Assembly (NCBI RefSeq): GCF_003058265.1
Contig: NZ_QBUK01000002.1
Coordinates: forward strand, 310,001 to 374,000
Length of the DNA: 64,000 nt
Direction of reading: 5' to 3'
From: Flagellimonas amoyensis
Lineage (GTDB): Bacteria > Bacteroidota > Bacteroidia > Flavobacteriales > Flavobacteriaceae
Below the pieces are notes generated by a model that had not been told where the DNA came from, ran no database searches, and saw only the letters and a program-made list of their open reading frames with translations. Positions 35,692 to 44,989 of this stretch are shown here, piece after piece. How positions within the stretch are numbered: position 1 is the stretch's first letter; each line of letters starts with the position of its first letter. The translations under genes and the position numbers were made by a program.

Positions 35692-36591
35692 TTACATCCT
35701 CCTGAACTGATTGGGGGTGAGTCCGCTTAAATTCTTGAAGAACCTCGTAAAATGCGTTGGTTCTTGAAAATTCAATCTGTAGGCAATCTCCGCAATATCC
35801 AATCCCGAGTATTTTAGGAGGCTCTTGCTCTCTATCAAAAGTCGTTCCTGAATAATATCCTTGGCACTTTTGCCCGTCAATTTCTTTATGGTCGTTGTCA
35901 AATAGTTGGGGGTAATGTTCAGTTCCTCCGCATAGTCTCCCACATTTTTGGTATCCACGTACATTTTATCCACCAATGCCTCAAACTGGTTGGCAATGAC
36001 CTGTGCCCTGGACAGATGGTTCTCGGTGGTCTTGTGCCGCTCATGGATGGCCTTGCAAAAAAAGAGCAACGAGCCGAGCATGCCCTCCAGCATCCTTTCT
36101 TGGTAGGGATGCGGGTTCTTGAACACGGAGTGCATCCGTTCCAGATCCAGGTTCAATGATTCATGTTCCTCTTCGGTGAGCATCATCACACTGTTTTCCG
36201 TCATTTTCAGAAAGGGGAAATCATGGATCAAATCCGGGAACGAATTCATCAAAAACTCCTTTCGGAACATCACAAAAAATCCGGAGATGTTCTTGTCCCT
36301 AAACCAAGAAACCACCTGTCCCGGAACAACGAACCAAAGTGGAAGTCCATCAAAATCCAACAAATGTGTATTGAGGTTGAACTTGCTTTCCCCTGTATAA
36401 TTCAGCAATCCAATCTGATAAAACCCTTGTCGATAAGGGGGCATACAACTTCTTATGGAGGGTCCCATATCCTCTACCTGAAAAACATCAAAGTTTGGAA
36501 TATGACTTTTATGAGCAAAGCCGATCGCCTCATGATGATCATGTGGATTTTCAAAAACAGGAATATCCGCCTTGCTCAAATTTTTCTCCAT
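35692..36591 (-). CDS. AraC-family transcriptional regulator
   Basis: A 299-residue regulator with an N-terminal cupin-like sensing domain (about 30-165) and a C-terminal pair of helix-turn-helices (YAEELNITPNYLTTTIKKLTG and IAYRLNFQEPTHFTRFFKNLSGLTPNQFR). It starts 54 bases downstream of the outer-membrane factor of the efflux operon and precedes the SDR gene. It may be part of the efflux transcript and control efflux or the SDR; its effector is unknown. Confidence 0.9.
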   Translation of the reverse strand: MEKNLSKADIPVFENPHDHHEAIGFAHKSHIPNFDVFQVEDMGPSIRSCMPPYRQGFYQIGLLNYTGESKFNLNTHLLDFDGLPLWFVVPGQVVSWFRDKNISGFFVMFRKEFLMNSFPDLIHDFPFLKMTENSVMMLTEEEHESLNLDLERMHSVFKNPHPYQERMLEGMLGSLLFFCKAIHERHKTTENHLSRAQVIANQFEALVDKMYVDTKNVGDYAEELNITPNYLTTTIKKLTGKSAKDIIQERLLIESKSLLKYSGLDIAEIAYRLNFQEPTHFTRFFKNLSGLTPNQFRRM

Positions 36592-36645
36592 ATCATATAG
36601 ATGGACGATGTATTAGTCCATATCAAATTGACAATCTTACACTTT

Positions 36646-38118
36646 TTAGTCTTGCTTGGCCCCTATGAGGTCCATGGCCTCCATTTTATCGTCCAATTCT
36701 TCCTCGGAAACGATTTCCCATCCCCCGCCCAAGGCCTTATAAATGGCGACCAATGATCTTGCAGAGGATATTTCGCTCAAAGCCAAGGTGTTTTCTGCCT
36801 GTAGCAAGGCGTTGTCCGCACTAAGGTAATCAATGAAATTATCCAGTCCGGCATTAAAACGTTGCTGGGCAAAGGTGGCAGCCTCGGCACTGGCCTTGGA
36901 AGATGTTCTGAGGATTTCCCTTCTTTTGAGCTCTTGCGTGAAATTGCTCAACGAAGTCTTGATTTCCTCCAATCCTTCCAAAACCGTTTTTTCATATTGG
37001 TTGAGCGCTGCCAAAGTTAGCGCATCATCCCGTTTGATCTGCTGTCTTACCCTTCCCAGATCAAAGGCGGCCCAACTTATATTGGGGAAAATACTCCACG
37101 TAAACGATTCCTTGCTTCCAAAGTTCGAAAAATCGATGGCCGAAAAACCAATGGACCCTCCAAATGCGATCTTTGGGTACAGGTTGGCCACGGAGATATT
37201 GTACTGGGCTATCCGTTGCTGCAATAGGGCTTCCGCACGCCTTACGTCCGGTCTGCGACGCAACATTTCGTCAATATCGCCGAGAGCCACGGAGGCTGGC
37301 AAACTGGGCAAAGGCTGCTTGTTCACCACTGAAGCATCCAAATTTCCGGGAACGCTGCCCACTAGAACGCTCAGGCTGTTCTTCAAGGCTTCTATCCTTG
37401 CCTCTATCGGGGGAATGCTCGCCCGTGTCATTTCCAACTGTGCCAACGCCCGCGATACGTCCAAGCTGTTGCTGGTACCGGCCTCGGATAATTTGACCGT
37501 CAGATTATAGGTCTCTTGCTGCCCTTCCAGATTCCGTTTGGCGATGTCCAACAAATATTGGTTGCCCCTCAGCTCGAGATAGTTGTTCGCCACTTCGGCA
37601 AAAATACTGATGTACACCCCGTGCATATCGGCCAAGGCCTGTTGTCTGTTTGCATAGACCCCTTTGATCCTGTTGGACACCCTTCCAAACACATCCACTT
37701 CCCAGAAAGCATCAAAACTTGCGTTGTAGGTGCTATAGGTGGGGTTGACTCCCGACACAAAAACATTTTCCCCCAATCGCGTCCTTGTATAATCGCCATT
37801 TGCGGTGATGCTTGGCAAGCGGTCCCACTTGGTCTCCTTGAGCATGGCCCTGGCTGCCTGAAAATTGGCGACCGCTGAGTTGATATCTAAATTGTGTACC
37901 CTCGCCCTATTGATCAGGCTGTCCAATACAGGATCGTTGAACTCCGACCACCATTCCATTGCAATGGCAGTACTTTCAAATGTTGCATCTTCCAATTCGG
38001 TCTTGAGAAAATCCTTCCGTACCGAAATGATATCCCCTGTGTCGTGCGTCCTTTTTTGTATCCCACACGAGCTGATCAACAGGGACAGGACCATCATTAC
38101 ATATATATTTTTCATCAT
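36646..38118 (-). CDS. RND efflux outer-membrane factor (TolC/OprM-like)
   Basis: A 490-residue lipoprotein (lipobox LLISSC) with two OEP/TolC repeats. Long alpha-helical coiled segments and repeats such as NLDINSAVANFQAARAML are typical of the NodT/OprM family. It forms the outer-membrane duct of the tripartite pump. It follows the RND gene by 7 bases and is the third pump gene of the operon. Confidence 0.9.
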   Translation of the reverse strand: MMKNIYVMMVLSLLISSCGIQKRTHDTGDIISVRKDFLKTELEDATFESTAIAMEWWSEFNDPVLDSLINRARVHNLDINSAVANFQAARAMLKETKWDRLPSITANGDYTRTRLGENVFVSGVNPTYSTYNASFDAFWEVDVFGRVSNRIKGVYANRQQALADMHGVYISIFAEVANNYLELRGNQYLLDIAKRNLEGQQETYNLTVKLSEAGTSNSLDVSRALAQLEMTRASIPPIEARIEALKNSLSVLVGSVPGNLDASVVNKQPLPSLPASVALGDIDEMLRRRPDVRRAEALLQQRIAQYNISVANLYPKIAFGGSIGFSAIDFSNFGSKESFTWSIFPNISWAAFDLGRVRQQIKRDDALTLAALNQYEKTVLEGLEEIKTSLSNFTQELKRREILRTSSKASAEAATFAQQRFNAGLDNFIDYLSADNALLQAENTLALSEISSARSLVAIYKALGGGWEIVSEEELDDKMEAMDLIGAKQD

Positions 38119-38125
38119 CTTACTT

Positions 38126-41100
38126 TTAAGCGTTCAGTGCATTGGGCACCTGTTCTATTTCTCTTTCTTTGCTGCGGGTTGTCCATTTCCTTCCCAAATA
38201 GTAGAATACCGGGGTAAGGAAGACACCGAACAAGGTCACTCCGAGCATTCCACTGAACACGGCAATTCCCAAAGAAACTCTTAGTTCAGCACCTGCACCA
38301 GTGGCCAAGGCCAAGGGCACAACACCTAGAATGAAGGCCATTGCGGTCATCAAAATGGGTCGCAACCTCAATTTGGATGCCTCTATTACCGCTGTTTTCA
38401 ATTCGGTTCCCTGCTCTTCCAATTGTTTTGCAAATTCCACGATCAAAATGGCATTCTTACTGGCCAGACCCACGAGCACCACCAACCCTATCTGCACCAT
38501 GATGTTATTGTCCAATCCGGCAAGGTCTATCCCTAAAATGGCGAACAACAGTACCATGGGTACAATAAAGATTACGGCAAGCGGCAGGACCAAACTCTCA
38601 AATTGTGCTGCGAGCAACAAAAAGACAAAGATCACGGCCAAAAGGAATGCTATCCCGGCCGTATTGCCGGCCTTTTTCTCCTGATAGGCGATTTCTGTCC
38701 ACTGGAAGGAAATGCCCGGGGGCAGTATCTCTTCGGCCAACTGCTCCATCCGTTCCAATGCCTGTCCGGAACTGTATCCCGGTGAAAAATCACCGTTCAA
38801 AGAGGCGGATGGGTACAAATTGAACCTAGGTATCCGCGAGGCACCGGCAATGTTCTCCTGCTTGGCAATGGTTCCCAAGGGCACCATGTCCCCTGCATTG
38901 TTGCGCACCCTGATCTTGGATATGTCCTCTGGGGTCAATCGGTTTGGGGCATCGGCTTGGGCGGTCACCTGAAATGTCCGTCCCAGATAATTGAACTCGT
39001 TGACAAACGCAGAACCCATGTATATTTCAAGGGACTGGAATATTTCCTCTACATCGACCCCCAATTTTTCTGCCTTCACCCGGTCTACGTCCAAATACAA
39101 TTGTGGTGTCTGGTTGTTGAAGAAGGTAAAGACGTTGCTCAACACGGGATCTTGGTTGGCAGCCATGGCAAGTGCATTTGTGGCTTCCAATAGCTTATCC
39201 GTACCCAGGTTTGCCCTGTCCTGTACCATCATCTTGAATCCTCCTGCATTACCGATACCACTAACGGATGGGGGTGGTATGACAAACACAATCGCATCAT
39301 CGATTTGGGACAATTTTCCACGCATGGTCGCCAACAGTTCCTCATACCCAATTCCCCTGTCGTTCCTTTCCTCAAAATCATCAAGGGTCTGGAACACTGC
39401 TGCCGAATGGGATGCATTGGTAAACGAAGCTGGATCAAAGCCTGTAAAGGAAACAGCGGTATCAATACCATCGATTTCCAAGGAAATATCCAATACATCC
39501 TGCACCACTTCATCCGTTCGCGACAGGGATGACCCCGGCGGCAATTGGATCAAAGTGATAAAATATTGCTGGTCCATGGCAGGAATGAACCCTTTGGGCA
39601 CCCTACCAAACTCCAATCCGGTGAGCAAGATGAGTCCAAAATAGACCACCAATACCATTACCGATGACCTTACCAATCGTTGGACCCCTCTTCCATATCG
39701 TTCCGAAAGGTTCTCCATGAACTGGTTGAACTTGTTCCCTATATAAGCAAAAGGTTTGAGCAAGGGAATTGTCTTTCTTCCTTCCTCCTTTTCTTCATGG
39801 CGCATCAACAAGGCAGCCATGGCAGGGCTCAAGGTCAATGACACAAAGACCGAAATTGCAGTGGCCACCGCAATGGTCACCCCAAATTGTTTATAAAACT
39901 GACCGGATATCCCTTCCAGAAAAGCCGTTGGAATAAAAACAGCGATCAACACTAGACCTATGGCCACCAATGCACCACCAACTTCATCCATGGTCTTGAA
40001 GGCGGCCTCTTTGGGCGAATGACCTTTCTTTAGATACCTTTCCATGTTTTCCACCACCACAATGGCATCATCCACTACGATACCGATGGCCAGCACCAAA
40101 CCAAAAAGAGTCAAGGTGTTCAGGGAAAACCCAATGGCCTGCATCACGGCAAAGGTTCCCACCAAGGAAACAGGAATGGCCAAAATTGGAATGATCGCCG
40201 CACGCCACGATTGCAGGAACAGAAGAATCACCAATACCACCAAGATGATGGCCTCAAATATGGTGCGATAGACCTCATCCACCGATTTTTGGATAAACTC
40301 GGTCGGGTTATAGGCAATCTCATATTTCAAGTCCTCTGGAAAATTCTTGGAAAGCTCTTTCATTCTGTCCTGGATCTCCGCAGCGGTTTCCAAGGCATTG
40401 CCCCCCGGTTGCTGGAAAATGGGCATGGCAATGGCGGGATTTTTTCCCAAGTAACCACGGGTGGCATAATTCTGGGCACCCAATTCCGCCCTTCCCACAT
40501 CCTTTAACCGAACAATACGGCCATTGTCCTGGGATTTGATGATTACGTTTTCGAACTGTTCCGTTGTCACCAATTTGCCCTGGGTCTGGATGTTCACCTC
40601 AAAAGCAGTTTGGCTCCCCGAAGGCAATGCATTGAGCGTACCACCGGCAATCTGTACGTTTTGGGCGCGTAAGGCGGCCACTACCTCTGCCGCTGTCATA
40701 TCGAGGCTGGAGATCTTATCGGGATCCAGCCAGATCCGCATGGCATATTCCGCGGCCCCAAAAATCTGAATGTCCCCAATTCCCTTGATCCGGGCCAGCT
40801 CGTCCTTCAATTGGAGTACCGCATAGTTGCCCATATAGATTTGATCGTAGGTATTGTTGGGCGAGTACATATTGACCACCATCAACATATCAGGGGACAC
40901 TTTTTTGGTCGTGATCCCCAATCTTCTCACAGATTCCGGCAAACGGGGCTCAGCTATGGCCACCCTGTTCTGCACCTGTACCTGTGCCTTGTCCAAATCT
41001 GTGCCCAGTTCAAAGGTCACCTGTAGGATGACACGTCCGTCGGCAGATGATTGTGAGGTCATATAGATCATGTCCTCCACCCCATTGATTTCCTTTTCCA

Positions 41101-41299
41101 ACGGAGCCGCAACGGTTTCCGAGAGTGTCTTTGCGTTCGCTCCCGGATACATGGCCACCACCTCTATGGTAGGGGGTGCCACATCGGGAAACTGCGACGT
41201 GGGCAAGGATATGTATGCCAATCCTCCAACAATGAGTATGAGCACACTCAATACTGCTGCAAAAATTGGTCTTTTTATAAAAATGTGACTAAACTTCAT
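38126..41299 (-). CDS. RND multidrug efflux permease (HAE1/AcrB-like)
   Basis: A 1057-residue inner-membrane proton-driven pump, the usual AcrB length. Visible features are the start MKFSHIFIKRPIFA, twelve membrane helices in two halves, the GIVVDDAIVVVENMER proton-relay helix with paired aspartates, and the PSGSSLSRTDE-like periplasmic loop (here PPGSSLSRTDE). It fits the hydrophobe/amphiphile efflux class; the drug range is unknown. Confidence 0.95.
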   Translation of the reverse strand: MKFSHIFIKRPIFAAVLSVLILIVGGLAYISLPTSQFPDVAPPTIEVVAMYPGANAKTLSETVAAPLEKEINGVEDMIYMTSQSSADGRVILQVTFELGTDLDKAQVQVQNRVAIAEPRLPESVRRLGITTKKVSPDMLMVVNMYSPNNTYDQIYMGNYAVLQLKDELARIKGIGDIQIFGAAEYAMRIWLDPDKISSLDMTAAEVVAALRAQNVQIAGGTLNALPSGSQTAFEVNIQTQGKLVTTEQFENVIIKSQDNGRIVRLKDVGRAELGAQNYATRGYLGKNPAIAMPIFQQPGGNALETAAEIQDRMKELSKNFPEDLKYEIAYNPTEFIQKSVDEVYRTIFEAIILVVLVILLFLQSWRAAIIPILAIPVSLVGTFAVMQAIGFSLNTLTLFGLVLAIGIVVDDAIVVVENMERYLKKGHSPKEAAFKTMDEVGGALVAIGLVLIAVFIPTAFLEGISGQFYKQFGVTIAVATAISVFVSLTLSPAMAALLMRHEEKEEGRKTIPLLKPFAYIGNKFNQFMENLSERYGRGVQRLVRSSVMVLVVYFGLILLTGLEFGRVPKGFIPAMDQQYFITLIQLPPGSSLSRTDEVVQDVLDISLEIDGIDTAVSFTGFDPASFTNASHSAAVFQTLDDFEERNDRGIGYEELLATMRGKLSQIDDAIVFVIPPPSVSGIGNAGGFKMMVQDRANLGTDKLLEATNALAMAANQDPVLSNVFTFFNNQTPQLYLDVDRVKAEKLGVDVEEIFQSLEIYMGSAFVNEFNYLGRTFQVTAQADAPNRLTPEDISKIRVRNNAGDMVPLGTIAKQENIAGASRIPRFNLYPSASLNGDFSPGYSSGQALERMEQLAEEILPPGISFQWTEIAYQEKKAGNTAGIAFLLAVIFVFLLLAAQFESLVLPLAVIFIVPMVLLFAILGIDLAGLDNNIMVQIGLVVLVGLASKNAILIVEFAKQLEEQGTELKTAVIEASKLRLRPILMTAMAFILGVVPLALATGAGAELRVSLGIAVFSGMLGVTLFGVFLTPVFYYLGRKWTTRSKEREIEQVPNALNA

Positions 41300-41436
41300 A
41301 ATTCTAGATCATTTGAGATTGGGTAATAGGATTCCCTTGCTCCCTTATGTCCAAACCCATTGTGACCTGGTGAAAAGGAGCTCCCTACCGAAAGGGACAA
41401 TCTGTTTTTTCAGTTTTTACTATGTATGTCGATGGA

Positions 41437-42642
41437 TCAGTGCGCTGATGCCAAATCTGCTTTCTGGGGACTGATGGTCGATTCCTGAGGATTCACCACC
41501 ATGCCCGGTCCGATTTTTTGAAGGTTGTTGGTAATGATCTTATCGCCTGGGGAAAGTCCTTCCCTAACAATCCGCAACCCATTGGAATGCAATGGTCCCA
41601 AAACCACGTTCTTGCTCGTCACTTGGTTGTTTTCTCCCAAAACGTAAACAAAGCGCAGGGATTGATTGGTACCAATGACCTCATCAGGAACCATAATGGC
41701 CTCATGCTCGTCACTACCACTGATCCTTGCCTTCCCAAACATACCGGGTTCCAACAAGTGGTCTTCATTCCGTAGAACGGCACGGCTTTCAATGGTGCCC
41801 GTTTGGCTATCGATCTCATTATCCACAAAATCCAGTGTGGCCTCGTGCAAAAATTCGTCCTCGTCCAAAAGTTTGATCTGTACCGGCAAACCTTCGGATC
41901 GTGCAGAACCCCGCTTTCCATCTTTGGCCAAGCGCACATATTTCAAATAATCGGATTCGCTTCCGGTGAAATAAAAATGTATGGGGCTTGTGGCCACTAT
42001 GGTGGTCAACAAGGTTGAATTGGCGCTGCCGCCATCCACCAAGTTGCCTTCGTTCACCTTGTCCCTGCTCACCAAACCGGAGATGGGGGCTTTCACTTGG
42101 GTAAACTCCAAGTTCAGCTCGGCATTTTCAACGGTTGCCTGGGCCAACTGTACACTTGCTTCTGCATGGACCAGGGCCTGTTTGCGACGATCGTATTCTT
42201 CTGTGGAAACGGCACCCGTTTCCCTCAAGGATTCCACTCTTTGAAAATTGTCCTGTGCTGTTTTGAGGGATGCCTGCGCTTGTCCATGGTTCGCTTTGGC
42301 CTCGTCCAGGGCAATTTTGAAAGGTCGTTGGTCAATGGTGAAAAGAATCTGGCCTTTATTGACGTGCTGGCCATCCTCAAAATTCACTTTTTCCAAAAAA
42401 CCACTGACACGGGCACGGACCTCTACCCTGCTACTGGCTTCAAATCTACCTGTATATTCATCCCATTCCGTGATGTTCTCGTGGACAGGGAGCGCCACTT
42501 CTACCGGAAGGGCCGCCATTTCGGCTTGTGGAGCTTCATTTCCATTGTCCGCTGTGGTGAAGGCATAGATGAATATGGTTACCGCCAAGAGCATCAGACC
42601 AATGGTCAGGTTTTTCTTCGTGTTGAAATTTAATTGCATCAT
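41437..42642 (-). CDS. RND efflux periplasmic adaptor (AcrA-like)
   Basis: A 401-residue membrane-fusion protein with an N-terminal membrane anchor, a lipoyl half-motif (ARVSGFLEKVNFEDGQHV), a helical hairpin (about 105-170) and a second lipoyl half (VKAPISGLVSRDKVNEGNLV), then beta-barrel and membrane-proximal domains. It is the first gene of the pump operon and is separated from the permease gene by a 137-base gap. Confidence 0.95.
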   Translation of the reverse strand: MMQLNFNTKKNLTIGLMLLAVTIFIYAFTTADNGNEAPQAEMAALPVEVALPVHENITEWDEYTGRFEASSRVEVRARVSGFLEKVNFEDGQHVNKGQILFTIDQRPFKIALDEAKANHGQAQASLKTAQDNFQRVESLRETGAVSTEEYDRRKQALVHAEASVQLAQATVENAELNLEFTQVKAPISGLVSRDKVNEGNLVDGGSANSTLLTTIVATSPIHFYFTGSESDYLKYVRLAKDGKRGSARSEGLPVQIKLLDEDEFLHEATLDFVDNEIDSQTGTIESRAVLRNEDHLLEPGMFGKARISGSDEHEAIMVPDEVIGTNQSLRFVYVLGENNQVTSKNVVLGPLHSNGLRIVREGLSPGDKIITNNLQKIGPGMVVNPQESTISPQKADLASAH

Positions 42643-42672
42643 GATCTTTACTTTGATTTTAATTTACTTGGA

Positions 42673-42680
42673 CAAAATTA
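42673..42680 (-). promoter_or_regulatory. -7 element of the efflux operon
   Basis: Minus-strand TAATTTTG exactly matches TAnnTTTG, 30 bases before the adaptor start. No good -33 is seen. An inverted repeat TGACCA (42724-42729)/TGGTCA (42743-42748) lies about 45-70 bases further upstream, a plausible activator site. Confidence 0.45.
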
Positions 42681-43132
42681 TAGAGGAAGAGATCCTTGGG
42701 GGTAACCATAATAGTTTCAGAAATGACCAAAATCTTAACTACTGGTCAAAAAGGCTCTTTTATGGTCTTTTTTCATGAAAAGCGTATGAAAGTTCTAAGT
42801 AACCCATCATGCAGTTCGTCTAATTTCTGAAAACACGGAACAATAATAGACTGAATAACTGTATATTAGCAATCAACCCAACGCATAGGGCCGACCAGCA
42901 AAAAGGTATAGTTCCCCAAACAATACTTGAAAAGACTGGACTATGGTAGTTAAAACGTATGCGCATCCCTTGGATTTTCCATTCACGGGCGCACTTCTTC
43001 AATACATGGGCAAAATTGCCCTCAATTCCTTGGTGGCAATGGAAATCTGGACAATGGAAAAACCATTTCAGCTGTCCCGTGAACACCATCCACCACTAAT
43101 GATAATCCTATAAACAAAGCCTTATATCAATT
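42681..43132. other. Intergenic stretch without a supported gene
   Basis: This 450-base stretch separates the efflux operon from the BspA-like gene. It holds the TGACCA/TGGTCA inverted repeat but no supported reading frame or RNA gene. A minus-strand frame at 42820-43089 lacks any protein-like features. Confidence 0.5.
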
Positions 43133-44053
43133 ATGAAATTCAACCTCTTCACCCTAGCACTTTTAATCCTTGTTTCATGTTCATCCGATGATGACAATGA
43201 CAATGGCAACCCTGTTTACCTCGATGCCAACGGCATTACCATCCGCGCAAGGGATTGGGCCCAAATTGGGGACGCAGGTGAGGTCAACGGGAGCACCTAC
43301 ATCATTGTCAGTGAGCAGGAATTACGGTCACGCATTGACAATGAGGAGGACTATCAATTTGTATGCACCTCAAGGGTAACGGATATGTCAGAACTGTTCT
43401 TTGAACGGGAACCTTTGTACACCATAACCCGATGGGACGTAAGCAATGTTACGGATATGGAATACATGTTTGACGGATCTACTTCTTTTAACCAAGAAAT
43501 TGGCGATTGGGACGTAAGCAACGTTACCACCATGAGGGCCATGTTCAACGAGGCAAGCTCATTTGACCAGCCCATTGGAAACTGGGATGTGAGCCAAGTG
43601 ACCTCTATGACGACCATGTTCAGGGGCGCCTCGGTCTTTAACCAAGAAATAGGCGATTGGGATGTGAGCAACGTTACGCTAATGAGCGGCATGTTCACAG
43701 GAGCGTTGGAATTCAATCAACCCATCGGTGATTGGGATGTTGGCCAAGTGACCCGAACGGACAACATGTTTCTCGCGGCACAGGCATTCGATCAACCCAT
43801 CGGTGACTGGAATACGGAAAATGTGATCGTAATGTTTTACATGTTCAGAGAGGCCATAGCTTTTAACCAACCTATTGGCGGGTGGGATGTTGGAAATGTG
43901 ACTTCCATAGAGGGAATGTTCACGGATGCCACCTCGTTCAACCAGGATTTAAGCGCATGGAACGTGGAAAATGCCACAGATTGTTCGGGTTTTTCCGATA
44001 ACGCCACCAGCTGGGCATTGCCTCAACCCAACTTTACGAATTGCGTGCCATAG
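43133..44053 (+). CDS. BspA-family leucine-rich-repeat lipoprotein
   Basis: A 306-residue lipoprotein (lipobox ILVSC at about residue 16). After a linker it holds about seven copies of the DUF285/BspA repeat, each roughly 25 residues with the core MFxxAxxFNQxIGxWDVSNVT, the type seen in surface and adhesion proteins. It is exported and probably surface-exposed. It lies upstream of, and in the same direction as, the STING-like gene, with a 195-base gap holding a hairpin and the STING promoter, so they are probably separate transcripts. Confidence 0.85.
   Translation: MKFNLFTLALLILVSCSSDDDNDNGNPVYLDANGITIRARDWAQIGDAGEVNGSTYIIVSEQELRSRIDNEEDYQFVCTSRVTDMSELFFEREPLYTITRWDVSNVTDMEYMFDGSTSFNQEIGDWDVSNVTTMRAMFNEASSFDQPIGNWDVSQVTSMTTMFRGASVFNQEIGDWDVSNVTLMSGMFTGALEFNQPIGDWDVGQVTRTDNMFLAAQAFDQPIGDWNTENVIVMFYMFREAIAFNQPIGGWDVGNVTSIEGMFTDATSFNQDLSAWNVENATDCSGFSDNATSWALPQPNFTNCVP
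43424..43990 (+). repeat. 75-bp repeats coding for BspA-type units
   Basis: DNA units of about 75 bases repeat in frame. Segments beginning near 43488 and 43638 are almost identical over about 40 bases, two units apart. The repeat is protein-coding and explains this region's low complexity. Confidence 0.8.
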
Positions 44054-44093
44054 GAATCCGAACGTGGGATTACCCATTCTCCCATTGGATCTA

Positions 44094-44112
44094 TCACCAA
44101 ATTTGTTGGTGA
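44094..44112 (+). terminator. Hairpin after the BspA-like gene
   Basis: TCACCAA (44094-44100), 5-base loop and TTGGTGA (44106-44112) form a perfect stem 40 bases after the stop codon. No T-run follows, so the role in termination is tentative. Confidence 0.35.
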
Positions 44113-44175
44113 ATTGGAGGTGAACTGTTTTCAATGTACTTGGACAATCGCTTTTGCGATATGAAAATCATAGGC

Positions 44176-44207
44176 TTCGAAAGATGGATGTTTTTGTCCT
44201 ATATTTG
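44176..44207 (+). promoter_or_regulatory. Promoter of the STING-like gene
   Basis: TTCG (44176-44179), 20 bases, then TATATTTG (44200-44207, exact TAnnTTTG) gives a predicted start about 35 bases before the ATG at 44249. This suggests the gene is transcribed on its own. Confidence 0.5.
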
Positions 44208-44248
44208 GATATGGCCTTTGACCTAGGCTCAAGTTAATTCTTCGAAGG

Positions 44249-44989
44249 ATGACCGACCGATCCCTAGACCGTATCCAAACCGTTTTCCATTGGCTATCCA
44301 TTGCCATTTTGGTGGCCAGTTTTGTATTTGCAGGACTTTGGGTCTACAATGCCTCCTTCAATCTGGAACCGCTCCTGGCCTTTTTGGGACTGTTCTATTC
44401 GGTTGTGGCCCTTTTGGGCAATTGGATCACCAAGCAATTGGAAAAACGGGTCAAGGAGGAAGAACTCAGCATTGCCTATGCCCTTGCGCATGGTTATATG
44501 TACAATTATCTGGCTCCCGTGGTGCGTGGACTTCGAAAACGCCTTCCCGACCCATCTGGGATGGTCTTTATTGTCTATATCCCCAAAAATCTGGACGAGT
44601 TCCGGTCCCACTCCATTGACGAGGTCATCACTGAACTTTCCAACAGACAATATGTGGTGGACACCGTGGAACTCTTGTTTGAAAATGAAAAAAGAAAAAT
44701 GGATTACAGGACCGCCAAGAGGTCGGAGGGCGGCACCATCCAATATTTTGACTTTCCCACTACCCTACTCACGTTGGACAAAGTAATCGCCTATAAAATG
44801 AACACGAACAAGGACAGCCGGCCTGATAAGGAGATTGAACGGTTATCGGAACAGTACATTTCCAATTTCAAGGAACAACTCCTCGCCATTTTGCAGTTAC
44901 AGGAGTTTGATGCCATCAGGGGAAACATCAAGATTGTATCCTCGGGCCGCTTTGATTTTTTGGAAAGCAATGATACCCCAGCATCTTGA
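44249..44989 (+). CDS. Transmembrane protein with STING-like domain
   Basis: A 246-residue protein. Two membrane helices (about 13-34 and 40-60) precede a cytoplasmic domain (about 73-235) whose motifs line up with STING: LAHGYMYNYLAPV (human VAHGLAWSYYIGYL), a core strand VFIVYIPKN (human RLYILLPLD), YFDFPTTLLTLDKV (human EYATPLQTLFAM), the helix EQYISNFKEQLLAIL, then a final strand IKIVSS. It resembles the TM-STING effectors of Bacteroidota CBASS systems, which bind cyclic dinucleotides and damage the cell membrane when activated. No CD-NTase, TIR or other CBASS gene is nearby, and an own promoter is predicted. The assignment rests on motif memory, not a search. If right, it is either an orphan effector or part of an unlinked system. 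Confidence 0.7.
   Translation: MTDRSLDRIQTVFHWLSIAILVASFVFAGLWVYNASFNLEPLLAFLGLFYSVVALLGNWITKQLEKRVKEEELSIAYALAHGYMYNYLAPVVRGLRKRLPDPSGMVFIVYIPKNLDEFRSHSIDEVITELSNRQYVVDTVELLFENEKRKMDYRTAKRSEGGTIQYFDFPTTLLTLDKVIAYKMNTNKDSRPDKEIERLSEQYISNFKEQLLAILQLQEFDAIRGNIKIVSSGRFDFLESNDTPAS

Noticed and set aside
42820..43089. 89-codon minus-strand frame in the efflux/BspA intergenic region
   Set aside because: Composition is unlike a protein (many Trp, Cys and Phe without pattern), with no promoter or neighbour support.
43424..43990. Regular repeats considered as a CRISPR array
   Set aside because: The 75-bp units are in frame and encode BspA-type repeats, with no unique spacers and no cas genes.
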